DNA from: Desulfarculaceae bacterium
GTDB taxonomy: Bacteria > Desulfobacterota > Desulfarculia > Desulfarculales > Desulfarculaceae
Length of the DNA stretch: 64,000 nucleotides
Assembly: GCA_021737145.1 (NCBI GenBank)
Contig: JAIPEN010000014.1
Coordinates: 1-64,000, forward strand
Direction of reading: 5' to 3'
Position 1 is the first letter of the stretch. Each line of letters begins with the position of its first letter. The translations under genes and the position numbers were made by a program. The notes under the pieces were generated by a model. It did not search any database. It worked only from the letters and a program-made list of their open reading frames with translations, and was not told the DNA's origin. This document shows positions 17,495-26,551 of the stretch, piece after piece.

Positions 17495-20400
17495 TTACTG
17501 GACCTCCACCTCGGCCAGGGTCACGTCGCGGCTGCCCGCATCCTCGCCTTCCACCACCTCCACCGCCTCGGGTGCCAGCTCCGGGTCCCACAGGCCCAGC
17601 ACCACGCGGTACTTGCCCTTGGGCGCGTCGGCCGGAATCTCCAGACTGAAGTCCTCGCGCACCACCTGCCCTGTCCTGAGAGTTGGCATGGCCACCCGGG
17701 CGTGATCCAGGTGGTGGTCATAGTTCAGGGTGCGACCCGGCCCGCGAAGGTGCAGGTAGATGGTGTAGTCCAGGGGCACCGGCTGCCAGGCCCGCCAGTA
17801 GAAATTTATCTCCAGCTTGCCGCCTGGCTTCACCTTGGCCTTGGGCAGGTCGTAGCCCAACAGGGTCAGGCCGTCGGCAAAGCGGCTGACCCTCTGCAGG
17901 GAGGGGCGCAGATGGCCCTGGCTCTGCTCCACGCGGGCCAGGTCTTCTTTTTTCCGCAGGGCCTTGTACAGCGCCGCCACCCGAACCAGTTGATCCGGGA
18001 AGGCGCGGTAGGCCTCCTCGGCCCTCAGGGACACCACCCAGGCCGCCTCCAGATCGCCCACCTCCACCAGGGACTGGGCCAGGGGCAGATAGGCCGCCGC
18101 CGAGCCGGGGGCCAGCTTCAGTTGTTCCTGGAAGGCCTCCACCGCTGCCTTGTATTCTTTGTCTTTCAGGGCCACCAGGCCCCGGGCGTTTTGATACCAG
18201 GCCAGCACCGCGCGCATGTGGGCCCGGATATCCGCCGCCAGGACAACCTGCTCCAGTCCCAGGGTTTGGGGAGTGGTGAACTCCAGGCGCAGCTCCAGGC
18301 TGGCCCCGTCCTCCTCCAGAACAAAGGGCAGGCTGATCCTGCCGCTCTCCAGGTCACCGGCGGTGATGTCCTGGCGGGCGGCCAGGCTGGCCCCCAGCGA
18401 GGCCCGGGCCCAGATGGAGACCCGGACCAGCACCTGGCGGGGCTCGTGGCCGGGCGGGGCCTTGAGGTTAAGCTCGGCCCGCCAGCTTCCCTGGGGCCAG
18501 GGTGCGGCCGGACGCAGCACCAACACCCCGCCCTCCTGGCCGTGGGGGCGGAAAAAGCTGCCCGTGTAGCCCCGGCCGCTGAGGCTCAGGGGGCGCTGGC
18601 CGGACAGGCACAGGGGGCCCTGCATCTTGAAAGTGATCGAGGCGGCCTGGCGCAGCAGGCCGGGGTGATAGCCGGTGAGCCGTTCCAGAGCGGCGTCCCA
18701 CTCCGGCCCCGGATCGGCCGCGGCCAGGGCGGCATACTCCCCGGCCACCCGCCCGTCCAGGCGGGCCAACACCCGGGCCGCCTGATCGGTCTTGCCGGCC
18801 CGGGCCAGGGCCCCGGCCCACATGGCCAAGGCCTCGAAGCTTTCCTCCCGCTGCGCCGCCTGGCCCAGCCATCCGGCGGCCGCCTCCCATCGCCCGTCCT
18901 CCAGCGCCTGCTCGCCCAACAGCAGGGGATCGGCCACCAGGCGGGCCCACAGCGGGCCTCCCTGGCTCAGCTCCACCCCCAGGGGATAGAGCCCGTTGAC
19001 CACCGGTGGCCAGGCCCGGGCGGGCAGCACCAGATCGCGCTGCTGCCCGGGGTAGAGCACCAGGCTTTGGCGGGGCCACAGCCCCTGGCTGAGGCGCACC
19101 CGGGCCAGGCCCTCGCCCAGGTTGCGCAGGCGAAGGCCCATTGCCCCCAGGCCGCCGGCGGGGCGCATAACCCGGCGGGCGCGGCTTCCCGAGGTTGACA
19201 GCAGGGCCCCGGCGGTGTCGCGGCTGTAGGCCGGCGAGTCCAGATAGACCAGGGCGTAGTTGCGCTCCAGGCCCACCAGCGGCCGGGGCAGGGCCAGGGG
19301 CTGGTGTACCTCGCGGCGCTCCTGGGGAGCATAGATGCTCAGCGGCGGGTTGAGCCCGGCCGCGAAGCCGGCGCGCGCGGCCCAGGGGCCGGTCTTCGGC
19401 CCCTGGTTCAGCGCGATGCGTTTCAGTGGCTGGCGGCGGGCCAGCTCGGCCCCGCCGGGGCCGCCCTCGGGCCAGGCGTGGTTGACCACCAGATAGCCCT
19501 GTCCCGGGGGCTGCTCCGGCCGCCACAAACGGGCCCCCGGAAAGAGGTCCAAAGGCACGCCCGGCCCCAGAAACACCTCGGCCTTGGGCGGCAGGTTGGC
19601 CCCCAACCAGAAGCGGGCCGACTGGGCGGTTCCCTGCTGCCAAAACAGATAGCTGACCCCGGCCGAGCCCCAGCCTCCCGCCAGCACCACCCCCACCACC
19701 AGGCAGGTCACCGCGGCCACCTGCCAGGAAAAGGCGGGCAGCTTGCGGCAGAGCAGCACCAGGGGCCAGGCCGCGGCCGCGGCCAGGCCGGGCAGCCAGG
19801 CGGCGGTCCAGGCCTGCATCCCCAGGCCGGCGGGCAGTCCGCCCAAAAGCACCAGGGGCAGCGGAGCCAGGGCCACCACCAGGCGCCGCTTGAGGCCCCG
19901 CTTGATAAGCACCGCCACCCCGATGAGCCACAGCGCGCCCAGGATCACGCCCTCCGGCCCCAGGAGCAGACGGCCCTGCCCGGCCAAACGGGCCAGCCCC
20001 CGGGCCAGCCAGGGGCCCAGGGGGCCCTTCAGGCCCAAGCCACCGGCCGCCGCTTGGCTGATCTCCCAGGGCTCCAGCCACAGGGCCGGAGCGCCCAGGG
20101 CCAGGCCCAGCACCAGGCCGCCCAATAGGCACAGGGGCCAGAGCAGCAGGCGCTGGGGGGCTGGCGCGCGCTTGTTGAACATGACCATGGCCACAGCCGC
20201 CAGACCCACGGGCCACACCCCCACCCCCATGGCGTGGGTGGCCGCGGCCAGGCCCATTACCAGGCCCAGCCCGGCCCAGAGACCGGGGCGGGGACGTTCC
20301 ATGAGCGACCAGGCAAGCCAGGCGGCCAGAAGGAGCAAAAGGCCCAGGCCGGTGGCCGGGGACAGATAATGAGCCTGGGCCACCAGCAGGGGGCTCACCG

Positions 20401-20827
20401 CCACCAGAGCGGCGGCCAGCAGGCCGGTGGCCACGCTGTCAAAGCAGCGGCGGCCCAAAAGATAGACCAGGGGAATCTGGGCCGCGCCCAAAAGGGCGGA
20501 GGTGAGGCGGCCGGCCAGGCGGGGGTCCAGGGCCAGCTCGGTCAAAAAGCGGGTGTCCCCGGCCAGCAGGCTCAGGCCTCCGGCCAGGAAGGTGGCCCCG
20601 CCCTGCACCAGGGCGCTCAGGGAGAAAAAGGCCTGGGGCCACAGGCCGGGCCACCAGGGCTGGCTCCAGCCCAGGGCGGCGATGACCCGCCAGCCCCAGT
20701 CCTCGGCCAGGCCGCTGCCCGGAGCGGGGGCCTCCCAGTCCAGGCCCCACAGCCGAAGCAGCAGGCCCAAAAGCAACAAGAGGGCCAGCACCACGCGGCG
20801 GGGGGGTATTTGCCGGTTCAGTCGCAT
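17495..20827 (-). CDS. PMT/GT39-like membrane protein with TPR and C-terminal beta domain
   Basis: The product has 1110 residues. Residues about 12-385 contain roughly ten membrane helices, including the PMT-like DPRLAGRLTSALLGAAQIPLVY region. A long soluble part follows. It has TPR-like helical hairpins at about 640-720 and again about 880-975 (KEYKAAVEAFQEQLKLAPGS), and a C-terminal beta-rich segment with PKGKYRVVLGLWD. TPR extensions occur in other GT-C proteins that work within protein assemblies. The start is ATG 20827. It is convergent with the 14422-17490 gene and has no same-strand partner within 80 nt. Confidence 0.72.
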   Translation of the reverse strand: MRLNRQIPPRRVVLALLLLLGLLLRLWGLDWEAPAPGSGLAEDWGWRVIAALGWSQPWWPGLWPQAFFSLSALVQGGATFLAGGLSLLAGDTRFLTELALDPRLAGRLTSALLGAAQIPLVYLLGRRCFDSVATGLLAAALVAVSPLLVAQAHYLSPATGLGLLLLLAAWLAWSLMERPRPGLWAGLGLVMGLAAATHAMGVGVWPVGLAAVAMVMFNKRAPAPQRLLLWPLCLLGGLVLGLALGAPALWLEPWEISQAAAGGLGLKGPLGPWLARGLARLAGQGRLLLGPEGVILGALWLIGVAVLIKRGLKRRLVVALAPLPLVLLGGLPAGLGMQAWTAAWLPGLAAAAAWPLVLLCRKLPAFSWQVAAVTCLVVGVVLAGGWGSAGVSYLFWQQGTAQSARFWLGANLPPKAEVFLGPGVPLDLFPGARLWRPEQPPGQGYLVVNHAWPEGGPGGAELARRQPLKRIALNQGPKTGPWAARAGFAAGLNPPLSIYAPQERREVHQPLALPRPLVGLERNYALVYLDSPAYSRDTAGALLSTSGSRARRVMRPAGGLGAMGLRLRNLGEGLARVRLSQGLWPRQSLVLYPGQQRDLVLPARAWPPVVNGLYPLGVELSQGGPLWARLVADPLLLGEQALEDGRWEAAAGWLGQAAQREESFEALAMWAGALARAGKTDQAARVLARLDGRVAGEYAALAAADPGPEWDAALERLTGYHPGLLRQAASITFKMQGPLCLSGQRPLSLSGRGYTGSFFRPHGQEGGVLVLRPAAPWPQGSWRAELNLKAPPGHEPRQVLVRVSIWARASLGASLAARQDITAGDLESGRISLPFVLEEDGASLELRLEFTTPQTLGLEQVVLAADIRAHMRAVLAWYQNARGLVALKDKEYKAAVEAFQEQLKLAPGSAAAYLPLAQSLVEVGDLEAAWVVSLRAEEAYRAFPDQLVRVAALYKALRKKEDLARVEQSQGHLRPSLQRVSRFADGLTLLGYDLPKAKVKPGGKLEINFYWRAWQPVPLDYTIYLHLRGPGRTLNYDHHLDHARVAMPTLRTGQVVREDFSLEIPADAPKGKYRVVLGLWDPELAPEAVEVVEGEDAGSRDVTLAEVEVQ

Positions 20828-20909
20828 GCCGGTTCATTGTGCGGCCGGGCCGCCGCCGCGGTCAAGCGGCAGCGGCCCGGGAATGGCTGGATTGGCTGGG
20901 GAGCCGGGT

Positions 20910-21317
20910 TTAGAACTGGCTCTCCATGGCCCCATAGGAGCAGGCGGCCACGCAGGCCTCGCACATTATGCAGTGGGAGGCGTCGAAGACCAGCTCTTGG
21001 GTGCCGGGGTTCACGGTGAGCGCGTCGGTGGGGCACACCCCGGTGCACACCGTGCAATTGATGCACAGGTCGGAGTAGTGGCGGATTTCCTGGATCAGGG
21101 TGTCCACCTCCACCCCCTGGTCCTCCAAATAGGCCATGCCCGCGGCCAGGCTCTCGGAGGTTCCCGAAAGCTCGGCCACGATGCGCCCCTGCTCGCGGGG
21201 CTGGATGCGCGCCCTGAGGAGGTTCACCTCCAGATCGAAGTTGCGGATCAGGTTGCTGGTCACCGGCTCCTGGATGAGCCGGGGGGGGAAGCTGAATACC
21301 AGTTTTTTCTTGGCCAT
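20910..21317 (-). CDS. NIL-domain ferredoxin, homocysteine-forming system partner
   Basis: The product has 135 residues: an N-terminal NIL domain (about 3-75), then two complete 4Fe-4S motifs. Cysteines are at 85/88/91/95 and 116/119/122/126, so two cubane clusters are expected. This architecture matches MA1822 of Methanosarcina acetivorans, which works with the DUF39 protein MA1821 to make homocysteine from aspartate semialdehyde and sulfide. The DUF39 gene lies immediately upstream here. The ferredoxin presumably supplies electrons for reductive sulfur insertion. Last gene of the mnmA-Rrf2-DUF39 operon. Confidence 0.88.
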   Translation of the reverse strand: MAKKKLVFSFPPRLIQEPVTSNLIRNFDLEVNLLRARIQPREQGRIVAELSGTSESLAAGMAYLEDQGVEVDTLIQEIRHYSDLCINCTVCTGVCPTDALTVNPGTQELVFDASHCIMCEACVAACSYGAMESQF

Positions 21318-21347
21318 GGCTTTCTATCCCTTTCCTCTGGTTGATGC

Positions 21348-22526
21348 CTATGCCAAAGCCTCGGCCAAGGTGGCCCCGGGCAGGGGCGCCGCCGGGCGCG
21401 TGAGCAAGAATTTGCCCGCCTCGATGCGGCTCTTGAGCTCGCCGGCGATCTGGCGGCCCCGGGCCCGGCTGGCCATGCCGCCGGTGGGAACCGACTTGCC
21501 GTCGATTTCTATGTGACCGCTCATGAGCTGGGCCATGCTCACCCGGCCCAGATCGGCCGTGCGCCCCAGGGGATAGTTCTCCGAATAATCCACGATGGGA
21601 TAGGTTATGTCCTCGTCGCTCACCGCGCACTGGGCCATCACCTGCTCGTCCACCACCGGGATGGGCAGGCCGAAGCCCACGGCCAAAGAGGTGCCGTAGC
21701 CAACGATGGAGGCGGCCCTAAGATAGGCCGGGTCCATCTGCTTCAGGTCGCCCATCAGGGCCAGGGTGGCCGACGGCGTGGCGGGCAAGCCGCCTTCCAG
21801 ACGCACCGGGTCGGCCACGTGTTGGGTGCCGGGCCAGACCACATGACCATGGGCCCCGGCGAAAAACACCCGGGTGCCTATGCCCACGGTGCGCAGCTCG
21901 GGATCGTTGAGCAGGGGGCTCAGCGCGCCGGCCGTGGAGTAGTTGGCATTGCCCAGACGGCCCTTGAGCACCCCCATGTAGGTGTAGATGGAGCGCTTGC
22001 CGAAGTTCACCGCCACGTTGTAGAGCTGGTAGGCGTTGCGCGGGTTGAACATGACCGCCTCGTTTAGGTCGGCCAGCCCCACCTCGGCCACGTGCTCCTT
22101 GCGGGGATAGCAGTCGGTGCCGTAGGTCTTGATCTCCAGCTTGACCTTTTCGCCGCGCACCAGCTTTTCGATGATGTGGGCCCCGCCGAACTTGAACAGG
22201 CCGGGATACACCGCGTTGCGGGGCCCGTCCTCGGGCAGGGCGGAACAGCCCAGCATGATGTCCGCGGCGGCCCAACCGGCGTAGGCGGGCACTCCATCGA
22301 TGAGCACCCTCCCGCCGCCGCACTTGATCTTGGGAGTGGTCTGCTTGATGTTGAAGTAGATCCCCGAGGAGCACATGGGGCCAAAGGTGCCGGTGGTCAC
22401 AACGTCCACCATTCGGGCCGCCTCCTTGACGCCCCGTTGCTTCACGATGCCCACGACCTCCTCGGCCGTGGCCACCACCACCTTGCCCGCCTTTATCTTG
22501 GCGTTGATCTCCTCAAGGGTTCTCAT
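21348..22526 (-). CDS. DUF39 homocysteine biosynthesis protein
   Basis: This 392-residue protein is the DUF39 family enzyme that, with a NIL-ferredoxin, converts aspartate semialdehyde plus sulfide to homocysteine. The family was studied in Methanosarcina and shown by genetics to be needed in Desulfovibrio. Conserved-looking cysteines are C52 (GPMCSSG), C69, C94 and C139 (GTDCYPRKEH); C52 and C139 are the best candidates for the sulfur-carrying pair. It lies between the Rrf2 regulator (24 nt upstream) and the NIL-ferredoxin (30 nt downstream). No C-terminal CBS pair is present, although some archaeal homologues have one. Confidence 0.9.
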   Translation of the reverse strand: MRTLEEINAKIKAGKVVVATAEEVVGIVKQRGVKEAARMVDVVTTGTFGPMCSSGIYFNIKQTTPKIKCGGGRVLIDGVPAYAGWAAADIMLGCSALPEDGPRNAVYPGLFKFGGAHIIEKLVRGEKVKLEIKTYGTDCYPRKEHVAEVGLADLNEAVMFNPRNAYQLYNVAVNFGKRSIYTYMGVLKGRLGNANYSTAGALSPLLNDPELRTVGIGTRVFFAGAHGHVVWPGTQHVADPVRLEGGLPATPSATLALMGDLKQMDPAYLRAASIVGYGTSLAVGFGLPIPVVDEQVMAQCAVSDEDITYPIVDYSENYPLGRTADLGRVSMAQLMSGHIEIDGKSVPTGGMASRARGRQIAGELKSRIEAGKFLLTRPAAPLPGATLAEALA

Positions 22527-22550
22527 GACTGCACTCCTAAAGATGCCTGA

Positions 22551-23006
22551 TTAATTCACCGCCTCAGCTTGTTGAGCCGCGAGGCAGACCTGGTCTTTTT
22601 CCTTCTGGCGTTCCACCATCTGGGCCAGGGATATGTTGGACAAGAAATCTACCAGAAGCTGGCCCATGTCACCCCACACCATGTGCACGGTGCAGCCGCC
22701 AACCCGGTCGCAGTAGTTGGCGTCCTGCACGCACTCCACCGGAGCCAAGGGGCCCTCCAGGCTGCGCACGATGTCGTAAAGGGAAATGACCGAAGGGTCG
22801 CTGGAAAGCAGATAACCGCCGCGGGCGCCGCGCACGCTCTTTACCAGACCAGCGCCCTTGAGGGGGATGAGCAGCTGCTCCAGGTACTTGGCGGAAATCT
22901 CCTGGCGGGCGGCCAGGTCGCGCAAAGGCACCGGGCCCTTGCCCGTGTTCATGGCCAGTTCCAACATGGCCCTGACTCCGTAACGTCCTCTTGTGGAAAG
23001 TTTCAT
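22551..23006 (-). CDS. Rrf2/IscR-family transcriptional regulator
   Basis: This 151-residue protein has the Rrf2 winged helix-turn-helix at about 1-75 (MKLSTRGRYGVRAMLEL; ISAKYLEQLL; VRGARGGY). Three cysteines, C92, C99 and C105, are placed almost exactly like the 2Fe-2S ligands of IscR (92, 98, 104). It therefore probably senses Fe-S status or sulfur supply. Its ATG overlaps the mnmA stop (ATGA), so it is the second gene of the operon behind the promoter at 24107-24135. Autoregulation of that promoter is the natural inference. A CymR-type sulfur regulator is an alternative. Confidence 0.9.
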   Translation of the reverse strand: MKLSTRGRYGVRAMLELAMNTGKGPVPLRDLAARQEISAKYLEQLLIPLKGAGLVKSVRGARGGYLLSSDPSVISLYDIVRSLEGPLAPVECVQDANYCDRVGGCTVHMVWGDMGQLLVDFLSNISLAQMVERQKEKDQVCLAAQQAEAVN

Positions 23007-24076
23007 GGTGATCCTACCCGTTCATTTGGAATTGATTTATCTATCCAGGCGGAGCCCAGAATGGCCTCGCCCCGAAAGAACACTGCCAGTTGTCCGGGCG
23101 CCACGGCGCCCTGTTCCCGTTCAAACCGCGCCTCCACCATCTCCCCTTGCCTTCGCACCCAACAGGGCACCCCGGCGTGGGAGTAGCGGAAGCGCACCGA
23201 AATCGTCTCGCCGTCCTCGGGCTCGGCGTACCAGCGGGCCCGGCTTCCCACCAGGCCCCGGGTGGCCAGCTCCGGCTTGGGCCCCACCCTAACCACGGCC
23301 CTCTCGCCGTCCAGGGCGGTCACATAGACCGGCTCGCCCAGGGCCAGGCCCAGGCCCCGGCGTTGGCCCACCGTGAACTGGTGCAGGCCCTGGTGATGGC
23401 CCAGCACCCGCCCGCCCGCGTCCTGCATGGTGCCGGGGCGCGGGGCCCGGCGCGAGGCCATGAACTGGTCCCAGCCGCCGGGGGGCAAAAAGCAGGCGTC
23501 CTGGCTCTCGGGCTCGCCGGCGGCCTTCAGGCCCGCCTGGGCGGCCTTTTGCCGCACCTGCTCCTTATCCAGTTCTCCCAGGGGGAATCGCAGGCAAGGC
23601 AAAAGCTCGGGGCCCACCCGAGCCAAAAAATAGGCCTGGCTTTTGGCCCGGTGGCTGGCCTCGGCCAAAAGCGGCACGCCATCCACCTCCCGCACCCGGG
23701 CGTAGTGCCCGGTGGCCAGGGCCTGGCAACCATGCTTCTGGGCGGCCCGCCAAAGGAGGGGTAGCTTGACCCGGGCGTTGCACCATGCGCAGGGGTTGGG
23801 GGTGAGACCCGTGGCATAAGCCTCGGCCACCGGCTCCAGCACCTGCCGCTCAAAAGGCCCGGCCGCCTCCACCACCTGGTGGGGCAGGCCCATCTGGGCC
23901 GCGGCCTGGGCGCCGGCTTGCCAGCCCCGGTCCGCTCCGGCCCCCAGGCGCAGGCTAAGTCCCACCACCTGGTGTCCGGCCTGGTGCAATAAAAGCGCGG
24001 CCAGAGAGGAGTCCACTCCTCCACTCATGGCCACCGCGATTACGCCCAACTTCCATCCTCCCTGTTGTAAATTCAT
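23003..24076 (-). CDS. mnmA: tRNA-specific 2-thiouridylase MnmA
   Basis: This 357-residue cytosolic enzyme inserts sulfur at C2 of wobble uridine 34 in tRNAs for Lys, Glu and Gln. It has the PP-loop SGGVDSS (18-24), the first catalytic cysteine in NPCAWCN (C96), the second in SQDACF (C195), the ATGHYAR block, and the FTVGQRRGLGLA C-terminal barrel motif. ATG 24076 gives a short leader of about 10 residues before the PP-loop. First gene of a four-gene operon with the Rrf2 regulator and the DUF39/NIL-ferredoxin pair, all concerned with sulfur transfer. Confidence 0.95.
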   Translation of the reverse strand: MNLQQGGWKLGVIAVAMSGGVDSSLAALLLHQAGHQVVGLSLRLGAGADRGWQAGAQAAAQMGLPHQVVEAAGPFERQVLEPVAEAYATGLTPNPCAWCNARVKLPLLWRAAQKHGCQALATGHYARVREVDGVPLLAEASHRAKSQAYFLARVGPELLPCLRFPLGELDKEQVRQKAAQAGLKAAGEPESQDACFLPPGGWDQFMASRRAPRPGTMQDAGGRVLGHHQGLHQFTVGQRRGLGLALGEPVYVTALDGERAVVRVGPKPELATRGLVGSRARWYAEPEDGETISVRFRYSHAGVPCWVRRQGEMVEARFEREQGAVAPGQLAVFFRGEAILGSAWIDKSIPNERVGSP

Positions 24077-24106
24077 ATCATCAGCATGGTCATTAGGGAG
24101 AATATG

Positions 24107-24135
24107 AATATACTGGCAGGGGATTTGGCTGTCAA
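24107..24135 (-). promoter_or_regulatory. Strong sigma70-like promoter of the mnmA-Rrf2-DUF39-ferredoxin operon
   Basis: Minus-strand TTGACA (24135-24130), 17-nt spacer, TATATT (24112-24107); the expected start of transcription is about 25 nt before the mnmA ATG. The surrounding 24077-24294 gap is strikingly AT-rich for this genome and holds no ORF. An operator for the Rrf2 protein probably overlaps the promoter, but I could not define a clear palindrome. Confidence 0.7.
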
Positions 24136-24294
24136 ACCAAAAACCTTGAATAACCGTATGAATTTATACCTTTGGGGTGGCTCCATGAAGGAACTCTATC
24201 GTAACCAGAGGTAGTAACTGATTTTTTATACTGAAAAAACCGGGGAGATTAATTTACTGGATTTGGTGGGCTTTAACTTGGCGGGCCCGGGAGC

Positions 24295-24753
24295 CTAGTG
24301 CTTCATGGCCCGGGCCATTTCCCTCTCTTGTTCGCGTCTTTTTATGGCCGCGCGCTTGTCGTGGCGCTTTTTGCCCTTGCCCAGGGCTAGCTCCACCTTG
24401 GCCTTGCCCCGCTTGAAATACAGGGCCACCGGGATGAGGCTGTAGCCCTGCTCGGCCAGCTTGCCGGTGAGGCGCTTTATCTCGCGCTTGTGCAGCAGCA
24501 GCTTGCGCGGCCGGGTGGGGTCGTGGTTGTCGTAATAGGCAAAGGGATAGGGCTGGATCTGGCAGCCCACCAGCCACACCTCGCCGTTTTTGATGCGGGC
24601 ATAGGCCTCGGACAGGCTGGCTTTGCCCATGCGCAGGCTCTTGACCTCCGTGCCGGCCAGGACCAGGCCGGCCTCGAAGCGGTCGCTCAGCTCGTAGTCG
24701 AAGCGGGCCTTCTTGTTGCGCGCGATTATTTTGATGTGGCCGCCGCCTTCCAT
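24295..24753 (-). CDS. smpB: SsrA-binding protein SmpB
   Basis: This 152-residue tmRNA-binding protein is required for trans-translation rescue of stalled ribosomes. It has the typical opening HIKIIARNKKARFDYEL, the EAGLVLAGTEVKSLR motif, and a basic C-terminal tail (KRHDKRAAIKRRE) that enters the decoding centre. Full length for the family. It starts 10 nt after ptsI and ends the long ffh operon. No ssrA gene is seen next to it. Confidence 0.96.
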   Translation of the reverse strand: MEGGGHIKIIARNKKARFDYELSDRFEAGLVLAGTEVKSLRMGKASLSEAYARIKNGEVWLVGCQIQPYPFAYYDNHDPTRPRKLLLHKREIKRLTGKLAEQGYSLIPVALYFKRGKAKVELALGKGKKRHDKRAAIKRREQEREMARAMKH

Positions 24754-24763
24754 GCCTGGCCTC

Positions 24764-26551
24764 CTAACCGGTCTGGGCCGGCAGGGGGACCCGGGCGGCC
24801 AACACCGTGGAGAAGCGCGAACCCAGCTCCGTTTCCATGAAACGGCTCACCTCGGCGGCGGTGGCGAAACCCAAGGCGTTCTTGGCCAGGCGGCCCCATT
24901 CCTGGGCCGAGGCCAGGCGCAGCACCTGCTTCACCCGGGGGATGGCCAGGGGGTTCATGGACAGCGAGTCCAGGCCAAGGCCCAGCAGCAGGGGCACCGC
25001 CCGGGCGTCGCCGGCCATCTCGCCGCACATGGCCACCGGGATGCCGCCCGCGTGACCCGCGTCCACCACCTGGCGGATCATGCGCAGCACCGCCGGGTGC
25101 AAGGGCTGGTACAGATGGGCCACGTACTCGTTGACCCGGTCGATGGCCAGGGAGTACTGGATCAGGTCGTTGGTGCCGATGGAAAAGAAGTCGGCGTGCT
25201 GGGCCAGCAGATCGGCCACGGCCACGGCCGAGGGCACCTCGATCATGATGCCCACTTCCAGCTTGGGGTCATAGGCCTGGCCCTGCTCGGCCAGCCCCTG
25301 CTTCACCTGCTCCAGCACCGCCCGCGCCTGCAACAGCTCGCCCACCCCGGAGATGAGCGGGAACATGACCCGCACCTTGCCGTAGGCCGAGGCCCGGAGG
25401 ATGGCCCTGAGCTGGGTGCGGAACAGGGCCTGCTCCTTGAGGCAGTAGCGGATGGCCCTGAGGCCCAGGGCCGGGTTGATCTCCGGGGCCAGCTCCACCG
25501 AAGAGGCGAACTTGTCGCCCCCGATATCCAGGGTGCGGATGTTCACCGGCCGCCCGCCCAGGCGCTGGGCCACGGTCTTGAAGTTGACAAAGAGCTCCTC
25601 CTCGGTGGGCAGGGTCCTTTGGCTCACGTAGAGGAACTCGGTGCGGAACAGGCCCACCCCCTCGGCCCCGTAGGTCAGGGCGGTGCCCAGCTCCTCGGCC
25701 AGCTCGATGTTGGCCCCCACCTCCAGGCGGCGGCCGTCGGTGGTGTTGGTGGGCAGGTGGGCCTGGGCCAGGATCTCCTGGGCGTAGAGCTCGTAGGCCT
25801 CTTGCTGGTCGCGGTAGTCGTGCAGGGTTTCTTCGTCGGGGTTGACGATCACCGCTCCGGCCGAGCCGTCCACGATGACGAAGTCCCCGCTCTTGACCTC
25901 CTGGCTGACCCGCTCCAGGCCCAGCACCGCGGGCACCGCCTTGGCCTGGGCCATGATGGCGGTGTGGCTGGTGGGCCCGCCCATGTCGGTGACAAAGCCC
26001 ATGACCCAGCTCAGGTCCATCTGGGTGGTCTCGGCCGGGCTCAGGTCGTGGGCCACCACCACCACCTTCTCGCGGATGGTGGACAGCTCGATGCCGTTGT
26101 TGCCCGCCAGGTGCTTGAGAACCTGCCCGGCCACGTATTCCACGTCCGTGGACCGGGAGCGGATGTAGTCGTCCTTGACGTTTTCAAAGATGCTCTTGGC
26201 CTCGGCCTCGGCCAGGCCCAGGGCCCACTCGGCGTTGATGCCCTGGGAGCGGATCAGGTCCTCGCCCCGCTGGGAGATCATCTTGTCGCCCAGGATTCCC
26301 AAATGGGCCTCGATGATATAGGCGTAGTCGGCCAGGTCCGGCCCCAGCTCGGCCTTGGCCTTGTTCAGGTCGTCGCGGGCCGCGTTCAGGGCCTTTTGGA
26401 AGCGCTCCACCTCGCGCTCGGTCTCGTCGCCGCCGCCCACCGGGCGGTAAGGCACCCGCACCGGGCTCTTGGAAACCACCAGGGCCCGCCCGATGGCGAT
26501 GCCCGGGCTGGCGCCCACTCCCTTGAGGGTCTTTTGCTTGGCCGCGCTCAA
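24764..26551 (-). CDS. ptsI: Phosphoenolpyruvate-protein phosphotransferase (PTS enzyme I)
   Basis: This 595-residue enzyme I transfers phosphate from PEP to HPr. The phosphorylated histidine is H196 in GGPTSHTAIM. The PEP-binding TIM barrel has FRTEFLY, IRTLDIGGDK, MFPLISGVGE and the C-terminal MCGEMAGD. TTG at 26551 is chosen because it overlaps the TGA of the upstream RsmI-HPr frame (TTGA) and has GGAGAGG a few nt before it. No sugar-specific EIIB/C is in the window, so this looks like a regulatory PTS linked to translation genes. Confidence 0.95.
   Translation of the reverse strand: MSAAKQKTLKGVGASPGIAIGRALVVSKSPVRVPYRPVGGGDETEREVERFQKALNAARDDLNKAKAELGPDLADYAYIIEAHLGILGDKMISQRGEDLIRSQGINAEWALGLAEAEAKSIFENVKDDYIRSRSTDVEYVAGQVLKHLAGNNGIELSTIREKVVVVAHDLSPAETTQMDLSWVMGFVTDMGGPTSHTAIMAQAKAVPAVLGLERVSQEVKSGDFVIVDGSAGAVIVNPDEETLHDYRDQQEAYELYAQEILAQAHLPTNTTDGRRLEVGANIELAEELGTALTYGAEGVGLFRTEFLYVSQRTLPTEEELFVNFKTVAQRLGGRPVNIRTLDIGGDKFASSVELAPEINPALGLRAIRYCLKEQALFRTQLRAILRASAYGKVRVMFPLISGVGELLQARAVLEQVKQGLAEQGQAYDPKLEVGIMIEVPSAVAVADLLAQHADFFSIGTNDLIQYSLAIDRVNEYVAHLYQPLHPAVLRMIRQVVDAGHAGGIPVAMCGEMAGDARAVPLLLGLGLDSLSMNPLAIPRVKQVLRLASAQEWGRLAKNALGFATAAEVSRFMETELGSRFSTVLAARVPLPAQTG

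Noticed and set aside
24077..24294. Possible small RNA or riboswitch in the AT-rich gap before mnmA
   Set aside because: No conserved riboswitch core or stable fold recognised; the promoter explains the region better.
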